From: Acidobacteriota bacterium
GTDB taxonomy: Bacteria; Acidobacteriota; Terriglobia; Bryobacterales; Bryobacteraceae
Assembly (NCBI GenBank): GCA_026394095.1
Contig: JAPKYY010000455.1
Location: 1-5,376 of the forward strand
DNA: 5,376 bases
Direction of reading: 5' to 3'
Numbering within the stretch: the stretch's first letter is position 1; each line of letters begins with the position of its first letter. A program made the position numbers and the translations under genes. Positions 1 through 5,376 of this stretch are shown here, one piece after another. The notes beneath the pieces were generated by a model, which was given only the letters and a program-made list of their open reading frames with translations, ran no database searches and had not been told where the DNA came from.

Positions 1-650
1 AGACCATCCTCGTCTTTTGCCGTGATGGCGTCTTTCAGTGTTTTCAGTGCAGCAAATGCACTTTTTGAGACGCCGTTTGCATCGACGCCGGGATTGTCAA
101 AAATCTCATCACCAGCCTTTGCCACCTTGAATGGATTCCCGCCCGGGAAGAGGCTTTGCCGAGTAGCAGCGCTTCCAGCGTAGAAAGTCACCGATTCCAG
201 GCTCGGATCATAGTCGAAGGGCTGATTGCCGTCACTATTACCGGCAAAGATGTAGCGGCCTTCGATGGCAAGGTTCGAGACGTTGAGCAATTGCTGGGTA
301 AGGTCTCCAGCTTCGAGTGAAAGAGCCGTCCAGGTGGATTCCACATTGAATCCGTTTTTGCCTTGTGCAGCCAAAGTTCGGGCCCGTTCTAAAACTTTGA
401 TCGACTGCTGTAGGCCGTTCTCGGCTGCGTCGACTTCGGCTTTGGTGCGACCGAGGTTATTCGTCAGTTGATCATTGGCTTCGATTTCAGCGCGAGTGAT
501 CAGCAAAGCACTAACGCCATCAGGTTCGTCAGAAGCCGAGAAGATGCGCTTACCGCTGGTGACCTCCAACTGAGCGCGGTCACCGCGAGCCTGGATCTTT
601 TCGATATTACGGAGAAAAGTGGCCTCAGAGGCAGACAGTGAGTTGATCAT
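1..650 (-). CDS. flgL: Flagellar hook-associated protein 3 FlgL (C-terminus cut by window edge)
   Basis: FlgL forms the second hook-filament junction layer, between FlgK and the flagellin filament; it is exported through the flagellar type III system and assembled outside the cell. The 216 visible residues start MINSLSASEA and show the flagellin-like N-terminal D0/D1 helices: 'SGKRIFSASDEPDG' at about 32-45 (family pattern SGKRI..psDDP.g), a long heptad-like helix at 55-95, and 'NLAIEGRYIFAGN' at about 127-139, matching the conserved 'N....GryiFaG' segment. The start ATG (648-650) follows an AGGA-containing purine stretch (GAAAGGAC, complement of 661-668) by about 11 bases. It lies 20 bp downstream of flgK and is presumably in the same transcript. 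The C-terminal helices are outside the window. A flagellin is the main alternative, but the position directly after flgK and the FlgL-like start favour FlgL. Confidence 0.9.
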   Translation of the reverse strand, partial: MINSLSASEATFLRNIEKIQARGDRAQLEVTSGKRIFSASDEPDGVSALLITRAEIEANDQLTNNLGRTKAEVDAAENGLQQSIKVLERARTLAAQGKNGFNVESTWTALSLEAGDLTQQLLNVSNLAIEGRYIFAGNSDGNQPFDYDPSLESVTFYAGSAATRQSLFPGGNPFKVAKAGDEIFDNPGVDANGVSKSAFAALKTLKDAITAKDEDG

Positions 651-670
651 GGTATGGATGGTCCTTTCAA

Positions 671-2032
671 TCAGCGAAGAGCGTTGATGATTGTATCGGT
701 CATCTCGTTGATGGTCTTAAAGAGCTGAGCGGTAGCTTGATAAGCCCGCTGGTACTGAATCAGCTGTCCTGCTTCTTCGTCCAGCGAAACATCCTGGAGA
801 TCGGCGCGGAGTTCTTTCGCCTGGGTGAGAAGGTCAGTCTGCACACCGGCTGAATCTTTCGCACCGGCCAGATCCCGACCCACGCGGCCGGCAGCGACGC
901 CATAGAACTGATTGAAATTCTGGTTATTGATGACGGGCTCTTTTGCCAGGCCCGTAATGGCGATGGCGTTAGAGTTGCCGCCAGCCTGGCCTGGGGCCGA
1001 AAGGGCAAGTTGTTCCGGGCTGAGGTCGTTGACGGTAATCGTAAATGCGGAACCAAGGTTGGAATCGTAGGCGAACAAATCCTGCAGCGGAGCATTTCCA
1101 TTTTGATCGACGCCTTGAGAGAGCGTGGCATTTATGGTGTCAGCAAATGAAGTGGCAAGAGTGTTAAGGTCTCCGAGATAGGACGGAATCTTGTTGTTGT
1201 AGACGTCCAGTTGCCCCACCAACTTCCCGCTACTCAGATCCTTCGTAATCTCGATACCGTCAGAATCGAGAATGCGGGCCTTGTCGTTGAGAACATCGGT
1301 GGATATTGGGTACTGTCTGTTTCCAATAACCAGGAGAGATTGCCCCCCCAGATAGATGCTGACTCCCGAATCCGGGGCTTGAATGGCAGTGAAGTCGACA
1401 TAATCGGCTAACTCTTCAAGGGCAGCGAAAAGCTTGGCATCGCTCCCGGGATCCGAAGATGCAGCCGAATCCCCACGGCGGGTGGCGTTGATATCGCGAA
1501 TGCGACCGGCGATCTCATTGACCCGGGAAACTGTGGAATTCAATGAGACTTGGGTGTTTCCCCGCTCTTCGAGAAGCAGGTTTGAGGTGCGGCGGAAATT
1601 GAAGGCCAGATCGGAGGCGCGGTCCAGCGCAACCTGACGGCTGGAGGAATCGTTCGGTGAAACCGTGAGTTGCGAGAAAGCACCAAAGAATTTGTTAATT
1701 GCTCCAGGAATTCCAGCGCCTTCCGTTACAGGAAAAAGTGGCTCGAGTGAAGTGAGACTGCTCTTAAGTTGCTCTTCAATCCCGGCTTGAGAGGTACGGC
1801 GTTGGACATTGCGCTCCGAGAATGCATCGCGATAGTTATAAAGCCCTCTGGCCGCCACTCCTCCGATGATGTTGCGTTCTGGCTCAAATCGATTGGCTTC
1901 GAAAATTTGCCGCTGCTTGGCGTAGCCAGGCGTTCTGGCATTCACCACATTATTCTGAGTCGTGGAAAGGCCTTTTTCGAAGGCTCGCATCGCGCCTCCG
2001 GCAGCAAGAAGCGAACCGAATAGATTTCCCAT
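671..2032 (-). CDS. flgK: Flagellar hook-associated protein 1 FlgK
   Basis: FlgK is the first junction protein added to the hook tip after hook completion, linking hook to FlgL and filament. The protein is 453 residues. The N-terminal D0 signature 'NNVVNARTPGYAKQR' (about 27-41) matches the rod/hook-family pattern NN..N..TPGYsrq. The C-terminal D0 helix (about 416-453, beginning SLDEEAGQLIQYQRAYQATA) matches the family pattern 'sldEE...li.yQ.aYqAsA...t..em.dtll'. At 453 residues it is shorter than the enteric protein (about 550), so the surface-exposed middle domain is probably reduced. The ORF extends 19 codons further upstream to 2089, but I chose ATG 2030-2032: a strong GGAGGG (complement of 2042-2047) sits 9 bases before it, and 'MGNLFGSLLAAG' is a normal FlgK start. 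The upstream extension would overlap the preceding flgN-like gene by 52 bp. Confidence 0.95.
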   Translation of the reverse strand: MGNLFGSLLAAGGAMRAFEKGLSTTQNNVVNARTPGYAKQRQIFEANRFEPERNIIGGVAARGLYNYRDAFSERNVQRRTSQAGIEEQLKSSLTSLEPLFPVTEGAGIPGAINKFFGAFSQLTVSPNDSSSRQVALDRASDLAFNFRRTSNLLLEERGNTQVSLNSTVSRVNEIAGRIRDINATRRGDSAASSDPGSDAKLFAALEELADYVDFTAIQAPDSGVSIYLGGQSLLVIGNRQYPISTDVLNDKARILDSDGIEITKDLSSGKLVGQLDVYNNKIPSYLGDLNTLATSFADTINATLSQGVDQNGNAPLQDLFAYDSNLGSAFTITVNDLSPEQLALSAPGQAGGNSNAIAITGLAKEPVINNQNFNQFYGVAAGRVGRDLAGAKDSAGVQTDLLTQAKELRADLQDVSLDEEAGQLIQYQRAYQATAQLFKTINEMTDTIINALR

Positions 2033-2037
2033 GCGGG

Positions 2038-2412
2038 CTAGCCCTCCGCCAATACTCTGGAAGAAGAACTGGAGGCAGGCTGCGACCAATCTCCCTCGGG
2101 TGAATAGGAAGCAGCATCCCAGGTTCCATTCTTGATCGATTCAGCGGCCAGTCCACTATAGAAACTGGACGCTTGCCGGTACAAAGCCTGAACTGAATTC
2201 GAAAGAAGCTGAATTTCACGCAGAGACTCGGGGGAGGCTGGGGTTAGTGCGGTGCTGAGTGCCAGCAGATCTCCAGCAATATCTTCGAGCGCTGGACCTG
2301 TAGATTCAAGTGAGAGCGACGACGGTGCGTGCAACAGCAGTTGACGTATGTCGGTGAGGCCTGCCTTTAGGCTCTGGGCCAATTCAGTGGCACTGAGGCT
2401 TTGATCCTGCAT
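2038..2412 (-). CDS. flgN: FlgN-like flagellar export chaperone
   Basis: A 124-residue, mostly helical protein placed between flgM and flgK, the usual site of flgN. FlgN is the cytosolic chaperone that binds the C-terminal helices of FlgK and FlgL and hands them to the flagellar export apparatus. Residues about 1-95 are amphipathic helix with regular leucines (LAQSLKAGLTDIRQLLL, LREIQLLSNSVQALYRQA). They are followed by 'YSPEGDW' near residue 103, resembling the 'Y...G' tail seen in many FlgN proteins, and a serine-rich end. Sequence conservation in this family is weak, so the call rests on size, helix pattern and gene order. The ATG (2410-2412) is preceded by GGAG (complement of 2421-2424), 8 bases away and inside the last codons of flgM. 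Gaps are 5 bp on both sides, so translation is probably coupled. The flgK ribosome binding site is just inside this gene's 3' end. Confidence 0.7.
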   Translation of the reverse strand: MQDQSLSATELAQSLKAGLTDIRQLLLHAPSSLSLESTGPALEDIAGDLLALSTALTPASPESLREIQLLSNSVQALYRQASSFYSGLAAESIKNGTWDAASYSPEGDWSQPASSSSSRVLAEG

Positions 2413-2417
2413 AGGGA

Positions 2418-2750
2418 CTACTCCGATTTCAGAAGTGCGTCGGAGACAATTCCGCTAGCGACCTCGGCAGGATTCACCTGGTATTCGCCAGAGGCAACCT
2501 GAAGACGAAGCCCATCGAGGTAGGCCTCTCGCTCTGGACTACCAGACTGCAACTCATTGATTTTGCTAGATAAACCAGAAAGCTGCACCTCGTCGCCGCG
2601 ATCTGCTGCCCTGCTCGAAGAAACGCTCGAACTGTTAATTTTGACGGGGTCTAGTTGCGCGGTCTTACCCGTTGCCCCAGCTCCGGCCGAGCCGCTGGTC
2701 GAAGCCGGATTGAGGTTAGCCGTGTTTAGTTTAGGATCGATTGCAGCCAT
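2418..2750 (-). CDS. flgM: Anti-sigma-28 factor FlgM
   Basis: FlgM binds and inhibits the flagellar sigma factor sigma-28 (FliA/RpoF) until the hook-basal body is complete, then is secreted through it, releasing late gene expression. The protein is 110 residues. The N-terminal half is low complexity (A/S/G/T rich), as expected for the intrinsically disordered part. The sigma-binding region is clear: 'DEVQLSGL' at residues 53-60 (family pattern D.V.lS), then 'PEREAYLDGLRLQVASGEYQ' starting at 72 and 'VNPAEVASGIVSDALL' to 107, matching the family pattern 'R...v..lk..i..G.Y.vd...vA..ii..ll'. It is the first gene of the visible flagellar cluster, and the AT-rich gap upstream holds the likely promoter. 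Start ATG 2748-2750; the preceding ribosome binding site is weak (GACGAG about 10 bases before). Confidence 0.9.
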   Translation of the reverse strand: MAAIDPKLNTANLNPASTSGSAGAGATGKTAQLDPVKINSSSVSSSRAADRGDEVQLSGLSSKINELQSGSPEREAYLDGLRLQVASGEYQVNPAEVASGIVSDALLKSE

Positions 2751-2806
2751 GGTTTTAGTCTCGTCAAAAGTACAGATCGGACAGGCAATTTAAAGTATGA
2801 GACAAA

Positions 2807-2814
2807 TTATCCGC
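2807..2814 (-). promoter_or_regulatory. Possible sigma-28-type -10 element upstream of flgM
   Basis: On the minus strand the octamer GCGGATAA matches the enterobacterial sigma-28 -10 consensus GCCGATAA at 7 of 8 positions, 56 bases before the flgM start. It also contains GATAAT (5/6 to the sigma-70 -10 box). No convincing TAAAGTTT or TTGACA box occurs at the proper spacing upstream; an A-rich stretch lies there instead. The sigma class is therefore unresolved. A sigma-28 site would give FlgM feedback on its own operon, as known in enterics. Confidence 0.35.
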
Positions 2815-2826
2815 ATTTTTTGTTTT

Positions 2827-2852
2827 TCTAAAATTGAACTAAACTTTTTAGA
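2827..2852. repeat. Short AT-rich inverted repeat in divergent intergenic region
   Basis: TCTAAAA (2827-2833) and TTTTAGA (2846-2852) are perfect 7-bp inverted arms around a 12-base loop, within the 122-bp gap (about 31% GC) between flgM and the cytochrome gene. It could be an operator. As a hairpin it would be weak because it is almost all A-T. AT-rich DNA makes such arms fairly likely by chance. Confidence 0.3.
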
Positions 2853-2872
2853 CTCAACTCACGTAAATTGAA

Positions 2873-3769
2873 ATGGGAACCTATTTCAGAAACAATATGA
2901 CGCTACGAAACACCTGCGCAATCGTCTTCAGCCTGGGAGCGGCATTTGCCGCACCCAAACCTACTTTTTATAAAGACGTCCAACCGATTCTTGAGCGCAA
3001 CTGCGTCGGATGTCACCGTCCGGGTGAAGCCGCCCCGATGAGTCTCATGAGTTATAAGGAAGCGCGCCCCTTCGCCGCCGCAATCAAGTCGAGTGTGTCC
3101 CAGCGCCGTATGCCGCCCTGGAATGCTGATCCGCATGTGGGCCAGTTTCTCAACGATCGCTCGCTCAACGAGGCCGACATCAAAACGCTGGTCGACTGGG
3201 CAGCGACAGGAGCAGCCGAAGGCAACCTGAAGGATGCACAGCCACTGAAGCGCGATTTCACCGAAGGCTGGACGATTGGCAAACCTGACGTCGTAATCGA
3301 AATGCCCGAGCCTTTTAAGGTTCCCGCCAGTGGCAAAATCGATTACCACTACATCGTGCTCCCGACCAACTTCAAGCAAGACATGTGGGTCACCGCCGCC
3401 GAAACCCGTCCGTTAAGCAGGGCTGTCAATCACCACATCATCGCCTTCGTTCGTGAACCGGGCAACAAATGGTTCAAAGACGCCAAGCAAGGTGAGCTCT
3501 TCATTCCGACCAAAGGCTCAGGCGAAGGCTATGGAGAATTCCTGACTGGATACGCTCCTGGCACGGTTCCTGATCAGTTGCGCCCCGGACAAGCCAAGTT
3601 GATCAAGGCAGGCAGCGACATCGTGTTGCAGTTGCACTGGACAGCCAATGGGAAAGAAACGCTCGACAAGGCAAAACTGGGAATCATTTTTGCCAAAGAA
3701 AAGCCTGCTGAGCGAGAGATCTGGTGCCGCACATGCACGTACGCGGCAAGGCCTTCGCAATGCAGGTGA
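2873..3769 (+). CDS. N-terminal fragment: secreted heme-c domain plus first copper monooxygenase-like domain
   Basis: A 298-residue frame. Residues about 9-27 form a signal peptide (hydrophobic AIVFSLGAAFA, cleavage near AFA|AP), so the product is periplasmic or outside the membrane. Start ATG 2873 is used; ATG 2897 gives a tighter signal peptide, and neither has a good ribosome binding site. Residues 30-118 are a cytochrome c-like domain: heme motif CVGCH (44-48), candidate axial Met80 in 'RRMPPWNA', and 'LVDWAATGAAEG'. Residues about 125-281 resemble the first PHM-type copper domain, with 'VNHHII' (H187, H188) and 'VLQLHW' (H255), matching the three CuH histidines H107, H108 and H172 of PHM. 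After 'EKPAER' the last 17 residues (EIWCRTCTYAARPSQCR) are out-of-frame translation, not family sequence. In family terms the intact enzyme would use heme-delivered electrons and O2 at copper; the substrate is unknown. Confidence 0.75.
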   Translation: MGTYFRNNMTLRNTCAIVFSLGAAFAAPKPTFYKDVQPILERNCVGCHRPGEAAPMSLMSYKEARPFAAAIKSSVSQRRMPPWNADPHVGQFLNDRSLNEADIKTLVDWAATGAAEGNLKDAQPLKRDFTEGWTIGKPDVVIEMPEPFKVPASGKIDYHYIVLPTNFKQDMWVTAAETRPLSRAVNHHIIAFVREPGNKWFKDAKQGELFIPTKGSGEGYGEFLTGYAPGTVPDQLRPGQAKLIKAGSDIVLQLHWTANGKETLDKAKLGIIFAKEKPAEREIWCRTCTYAARPSQCR

Positions 3770-4089
3770 AGCTGCCGTCAGGTGAAGTGAAAGAACTTCT
3801 GAGTGTTCCTCATTATGATTTCAACTGGCAGTTGACCTATCGCCTGAAGGAACCGATCAAACTGCCCAAAGGCTCCCAAGTCCTGGCCACGGGCTGGTTT
3901 GATAATTCCCCGAATAACAAGTTCAACCCGGATGCCACCCAGGTCGTGAAGTGGGGCGACCAGAGCTGGGAAGAAATGATGATCGGGTTCTTTAATGTCA
4001 GCGTTCCGGCGGATACAACCATCATGGACGTGATGCGACCCAAGAAAAAGGCAGCTCCGATGCCCTCCAGCGCCGGTGGCCTTGAATAA
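3724..4089 (+). CDS. C-terminal fragment: second copper domain of the PHM-like monooxygenase
   Basis: A 121-residue frame from GTG 3724; the frame is open from 3712, reading 'ARDLV' before it. It carries the CuM-site features of PHM-type enzymes: 'PHMHVRGK' (H3 and H5, equivalent to the H242-x-H244 pair) and 'GDQSWEEMMIGFFNV' (M85 or M86, equivalent to Met314 in the DEM-C-N segment of PHM). Between them lie 'YDFNWQLTYRL' and 'GWFDNSPNNKFNPD', which I associate with bacterial cytochrome c/monooxygenase fusions. It has no signal peptide and no good ribosome binding site, so it is unlikely to be a functional independent protein: it would stay in the cytoplasm and lack the CuH half. The lysine/proline-rich tail ends at 4089, overlapping the next gene by 14 bp. 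Confidence 0.65.
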   Translation: MPHMHVRGKAFAMQVKLPSGEVKELLSVPHYDFNWQLTYRLKEPIKLPKGSQVLATGWFDNSPNNKFNPDATQVVKWGDQSWEEMMIGFFNVSVPADTTIMDVMRPKKKAAPMPSSAGGLE

Positions 4090-4777
4090 GGCATTTCGAA
4101 ATCTGGTCTTCTTCATGGCCGCAGCGGGGTCCTTTGACCTTGCTTGCGGCCATGACGTTATTACAACCAAGCTTACGTGGTCAAAAGAAGTTTCACGCGT
4201 AGTTTTCAAGCGCTGTGCCGGATGTCATCATCCTGAGGGCAGAGCCTTCCCGCTATTGAAGTATGAGGAGGCTAGACCCTGGGCCAAGGCGATTCAGGAA
4301 GAGGTCCTACGCCGCAGAATGCCTCCCTGGAATGCAGTTAAGGGATTTGGAGAATTCAAACACGATCTTGGCTTGAGCGAAGAAGAGATTCATCTTCTGG
4401 CCGATTGGGTGGAAGGTGGTGCCCCGGAAGGAGATACCAACCTGCTTCCGGCCGCTCCAAAAGCGGCAAGCCTCGCCGCCAGAAAGCCAGCCGGAATCCG
4501 GGTACCTTTCTTCGGCAGCCTCCAGGTGAAACAAGGCATGAGCCTTGCTGCAGTTGAAATGGGCTCGATGCGCGAGGGGTTGAGCTTCAAATTGGTAGCC
4601 GAGACAACAGACGGCACGCGGATCCCGCTCCTGTGGATCGAAGGATTTTCTGCCAAGGCAGCAAAGACCTACGAGTTCGCAGAACCCGTGCGCCTGCCCA
4701 GTGGCACACGCATACAGGCTTATCCGGCTGAGGGAGTCAAACTAAACCTGATCAGAGGTTCTTCACAGCCACGTTGA
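4076..4777 (+). CDS. Secreted c-type cytochrome domain protein with unrecognised C-terminal domain
   Basis: A 233-residue protein. GTG 4076 is taken as start; TTG 4082 gives nearly the same signal peptide (KAFRNLVFFMAAAGSF) and cannot be excluded. Residues about 33-120 are paralogous to the cytochrome domain of the upstream gene: CAGCH heme motif (47-51), 'KYEEARPWAKAI', 'RRRMPPWNA' with candidate axial Met82, and 'LADWVEGGAPEGD'. Residues about 140-227 form a predicted beta-rich domain (LSFKLVAETTDG, LLWIEGFSAK, VRLPSGTRIQAYP) that I do not recognise; it lacks the HH and HxH copper motifs of the upstream protein. It is probably a periplasmic one-heme electron carrier or binding protein. The 14-bp overlap with the upstream frame suggests co-transcription and translational coupling. 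Its stop (4775-4777) lies within the 3' end of the convergent gene. Confidence 0.8.
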   Translation: MALNKAFRNLVFFMAAAGSFDLACGHDVITTKLTWSKEVSRVVFKRCAGCHHPEGRAFPLLKYEEARPWAKAIQEEVLRRRMPPWNAVKGFGEFKHDLGLSEEEIHLLADWVEGGAPEGDTNLLPAAPKAASLAARKPAGIRVPFFGSLQVKQGMSLAAVEMGSMREGLSFKLVAETTDGTRIPLLWIEGFSAKAAKTYEFAEPVRLPSGTRIQAYPAEGVKLNLIRGSSQPR

Positions 4778-5376
4778 AGGGAATCGTGTTCACCTGGCCC
4801 GCGCTTTGGAATTGCGCCCAGACACGATAGACGCCGGGCCGCGGAAAGATCACGTTAAACTGCACCAGCTTGGCATCGGCAGGCGGTTCTGCCAGCCCGC
4901 CATCGACCAGAAAAGGGTGGGTATGCAAGAGGTCAATCAGGTCGCCACTGGCAACCAGCATATGCCCCATGGCACCCAAAAATGGCTCAAATTTGGCTCG
5001 GGGCTCGATGCGATAGTAAAGCAAAGTCTTTTCACCGGCAATCGGTTGCGCCGGGCCCAGGCGGAGCGAAACTTCGATATTTGTCCCGCGCTTGGATTGG
5101 TTTGTATCGTCCTGCAATTTGGCAGGCAATAGGCTCCCCCCGGGAAGCAATAGGGTCTTTGCGATCAGTTGGGGAGTCGCATGAGCCGGGTAGAAATCGG
5201 TCAGCAACCGCCACATCCCACCGGTCGGGAAGATCCAGTCCATCTCAAAAACACCGGGGCCCGCAGGCTCCGGGTGCTCATGGGCAAATTGCTGCATGTC
5301 TTCAGAAATCAGAAAGAGATGAAAAACCCTTTCGTGCACCAGTTCTAACTCGGGAACGGGTTTCCCTGTCTTTGGA
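4752..5376 (-). CDS. Conserved protein with two H-x-H-P modules, function unknown (N-terminus cut by window edge)
   Basis: The frame is open to the right edge: before GTG 5337-5339 it continues with 12 in-frame codons (PKTGKPVPELEL), so the true start lies outside and 207 residues are visible. It contains two related modules. Module 1 (about 19-75) has 'HLFLISEDMQQFAHEHP' then 'FPTGGMWRLLTDF'. Module 2 (about 138-205) has 'HMLVASGDLIDLLHTHP' then 'FPRPGVYRVWAQF'. The shared pattern is H-[LM]-x3-S-x-D-[ML]-x4-H-x-H-P followed by F-P-x2-G-x-[WY]-R-[LV]-x3-F, consistent with a duplicated beta-sandwich. Conserved histidines and 'GHM' hint at metal (perhaps copper) binding, but that is inference. 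A signal peptide would be expected upstream. I recall similar unnamed proteins in acidobacteria and know of no assigned function. Confidence 0.75.
   Translation of the reverse strand, partial: PKTGKPVPELELVHERVFHLFLISEDMQQFAHEHPEPAGPGVFEMDWIFPTGGMWRLLTDFYPAHATPQLIAKTLLLPGGSLLPAKLQDDTNQSKRGTNIEVSLRLGPAQPIAGEKTLLYYRIEPRAKFEPFLGAMGHMLVASGDLIDLLHTHPFLVDGGLAEPPADAKLVQFNVIFPRPGVYRVWAQFQSAGQVNTIPFNVAVKNL

Larger units (their letters stand above)
2873..4089 (+). pseudogene. Cytochrome c / PHM-like copper monooxygenase fusion gene, broken by frameshift with probable internal deletion
   Basis: The two overlapping reading frames described next are consecutive parts of one ancestral gene. The first frame gives signal peptide, heme-c domain and first copper domain up to 'EKPAER' (ending near 3715). 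The second frame opens at 3712 and continues with 'DLVPHMHVRGK' and the second copper domain to the stop at 4087-4089. From the CuH-type histidine codon (3635) to the first histidine of HMH (3730) is 95 bases. The equivalent ligands of rat PHM (H172, H242) are 70 residues apart, so roughly 35-40 residues are missing and the remainder is out of frame. No slippery heptamer is visible at the junction. A sequencing or assembly error remains possible. Confidence 0.7.

Noticed and set aside
265..471. Small plus-strand open frame opposite flgL
   Set aside because: Antisense to the clear FlgL coding frame; no ribosome binding site or family motif.
2791..2817. Plus-strand TAAAGTAT-N11-TCCGCATT as a sigma-28 promoter for the cytochrome gene
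   Set aside because: The -35 part matches well, but the -10 part matches only 3 of 8 positions.
2903..3379. 158-codon minus-strand open frame opposite the first cytochrome domain
   Set aside because: Antisense to the CxxCH/RRMPPWNA coding frame; its translation has no recognisable domain.
3700..3770. Programmed ribosomal frameshift joining the two copper-domain frames
   Set aside because: No slippery heptamer or obvious stem-loop is seen at the junction, and a frameshift alone would not restore the missing 35-40 residues.
4076..4160. Lipoprotein signal (lipobox) at 'SFDLAC' in the second cytochrome protein
   Set aside because: The residue at -3 is Asp instead of a hydrophobic one, so it does not fit the lipobox; an ordinary signal peptide is more likely.
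3778..4209. 143-codon minus-strand open frame opposite the copper-domain fragment and cytochrome gene
   Set aside because: It lies antisense to well-supported coding sequence, crosses two genes, and shows no family motifs; a shadow frame.

Overview
The window looks like chromosomal DNA of a flagellated, Gram-negative, soil-type bacterium, most probably an acidobacterium (Bryobacter/Solibacter-like). That placement rests on two things: a compact flgM-flgN-flgK-flgL cluster, and secreted c-type cytochrome proteins with the 'CxxCH ... RRMPPWNA ... DWxxxGAxEG' signature, some fused to a copper-monooxygenase-like domain, a combination I know mainly from Acidobacteriota and related phyla. It is inferred from protein style only; no rRNA or other phylogenetic marker is present.

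Left half (1-2750, minus strand): a late flagellar operon read right to left. flgM (anti-sigma-28 factor) is followed by a FlgN-like export chaperone, then flgK and flgL (the two hook-filament junction proteins). FlgL runs off the left edge. Gaps are 5, 5 and 20 bp, and ribosome binding sites lie inside the end of the preceding gene, so the four genes are almost certainly co-transcribed and partly translationally coupled. Functionally it is a unit: FlgN escorts FlgK and FlgL to the export gate, and FlgM restrains sigma-28 until the hook is finished.

Centre (2751-2872): a 122-bp AT-rich (about 31% GC) divergent intergenic region. It contains a sigma-28-like -10 box facing flgM and a small AT inverted repeat.

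Right half (2873-5376): a plus-strand pair of secreted heme-c proteins, then a convergent minus-strand gene. The first is a cytochrome c domain fused to a two-domain copper monooxygenase-like module (peptidylglycine alpha-hydroxylating monooxygenase, PHM, type). It is broken: the reading frame changes near 3712-3723, and about 35-40 residues between the two copper domains appear to be missing. All the expected copper ligands are still encoded, split over two frames. The second gene overlaps it by 14 bp and carries a paralogous cytochrome domain with a different, unrecognised C-terminal part. The last gene, cut by the right edge, encodes a protein with two copies of an H-x16-HxHP-type module. 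It converges on the second cytochrome gene, with the coding ends overlapping by 26 bp.

The items most worth following are the disrupted heme-c/copper monooxygenase fusion, the tandem cytochrome paralogue, and the internally duplicated histidine-rich protein beside them. No RNA genes, CRISPR arrays or insertion sequences were seen.
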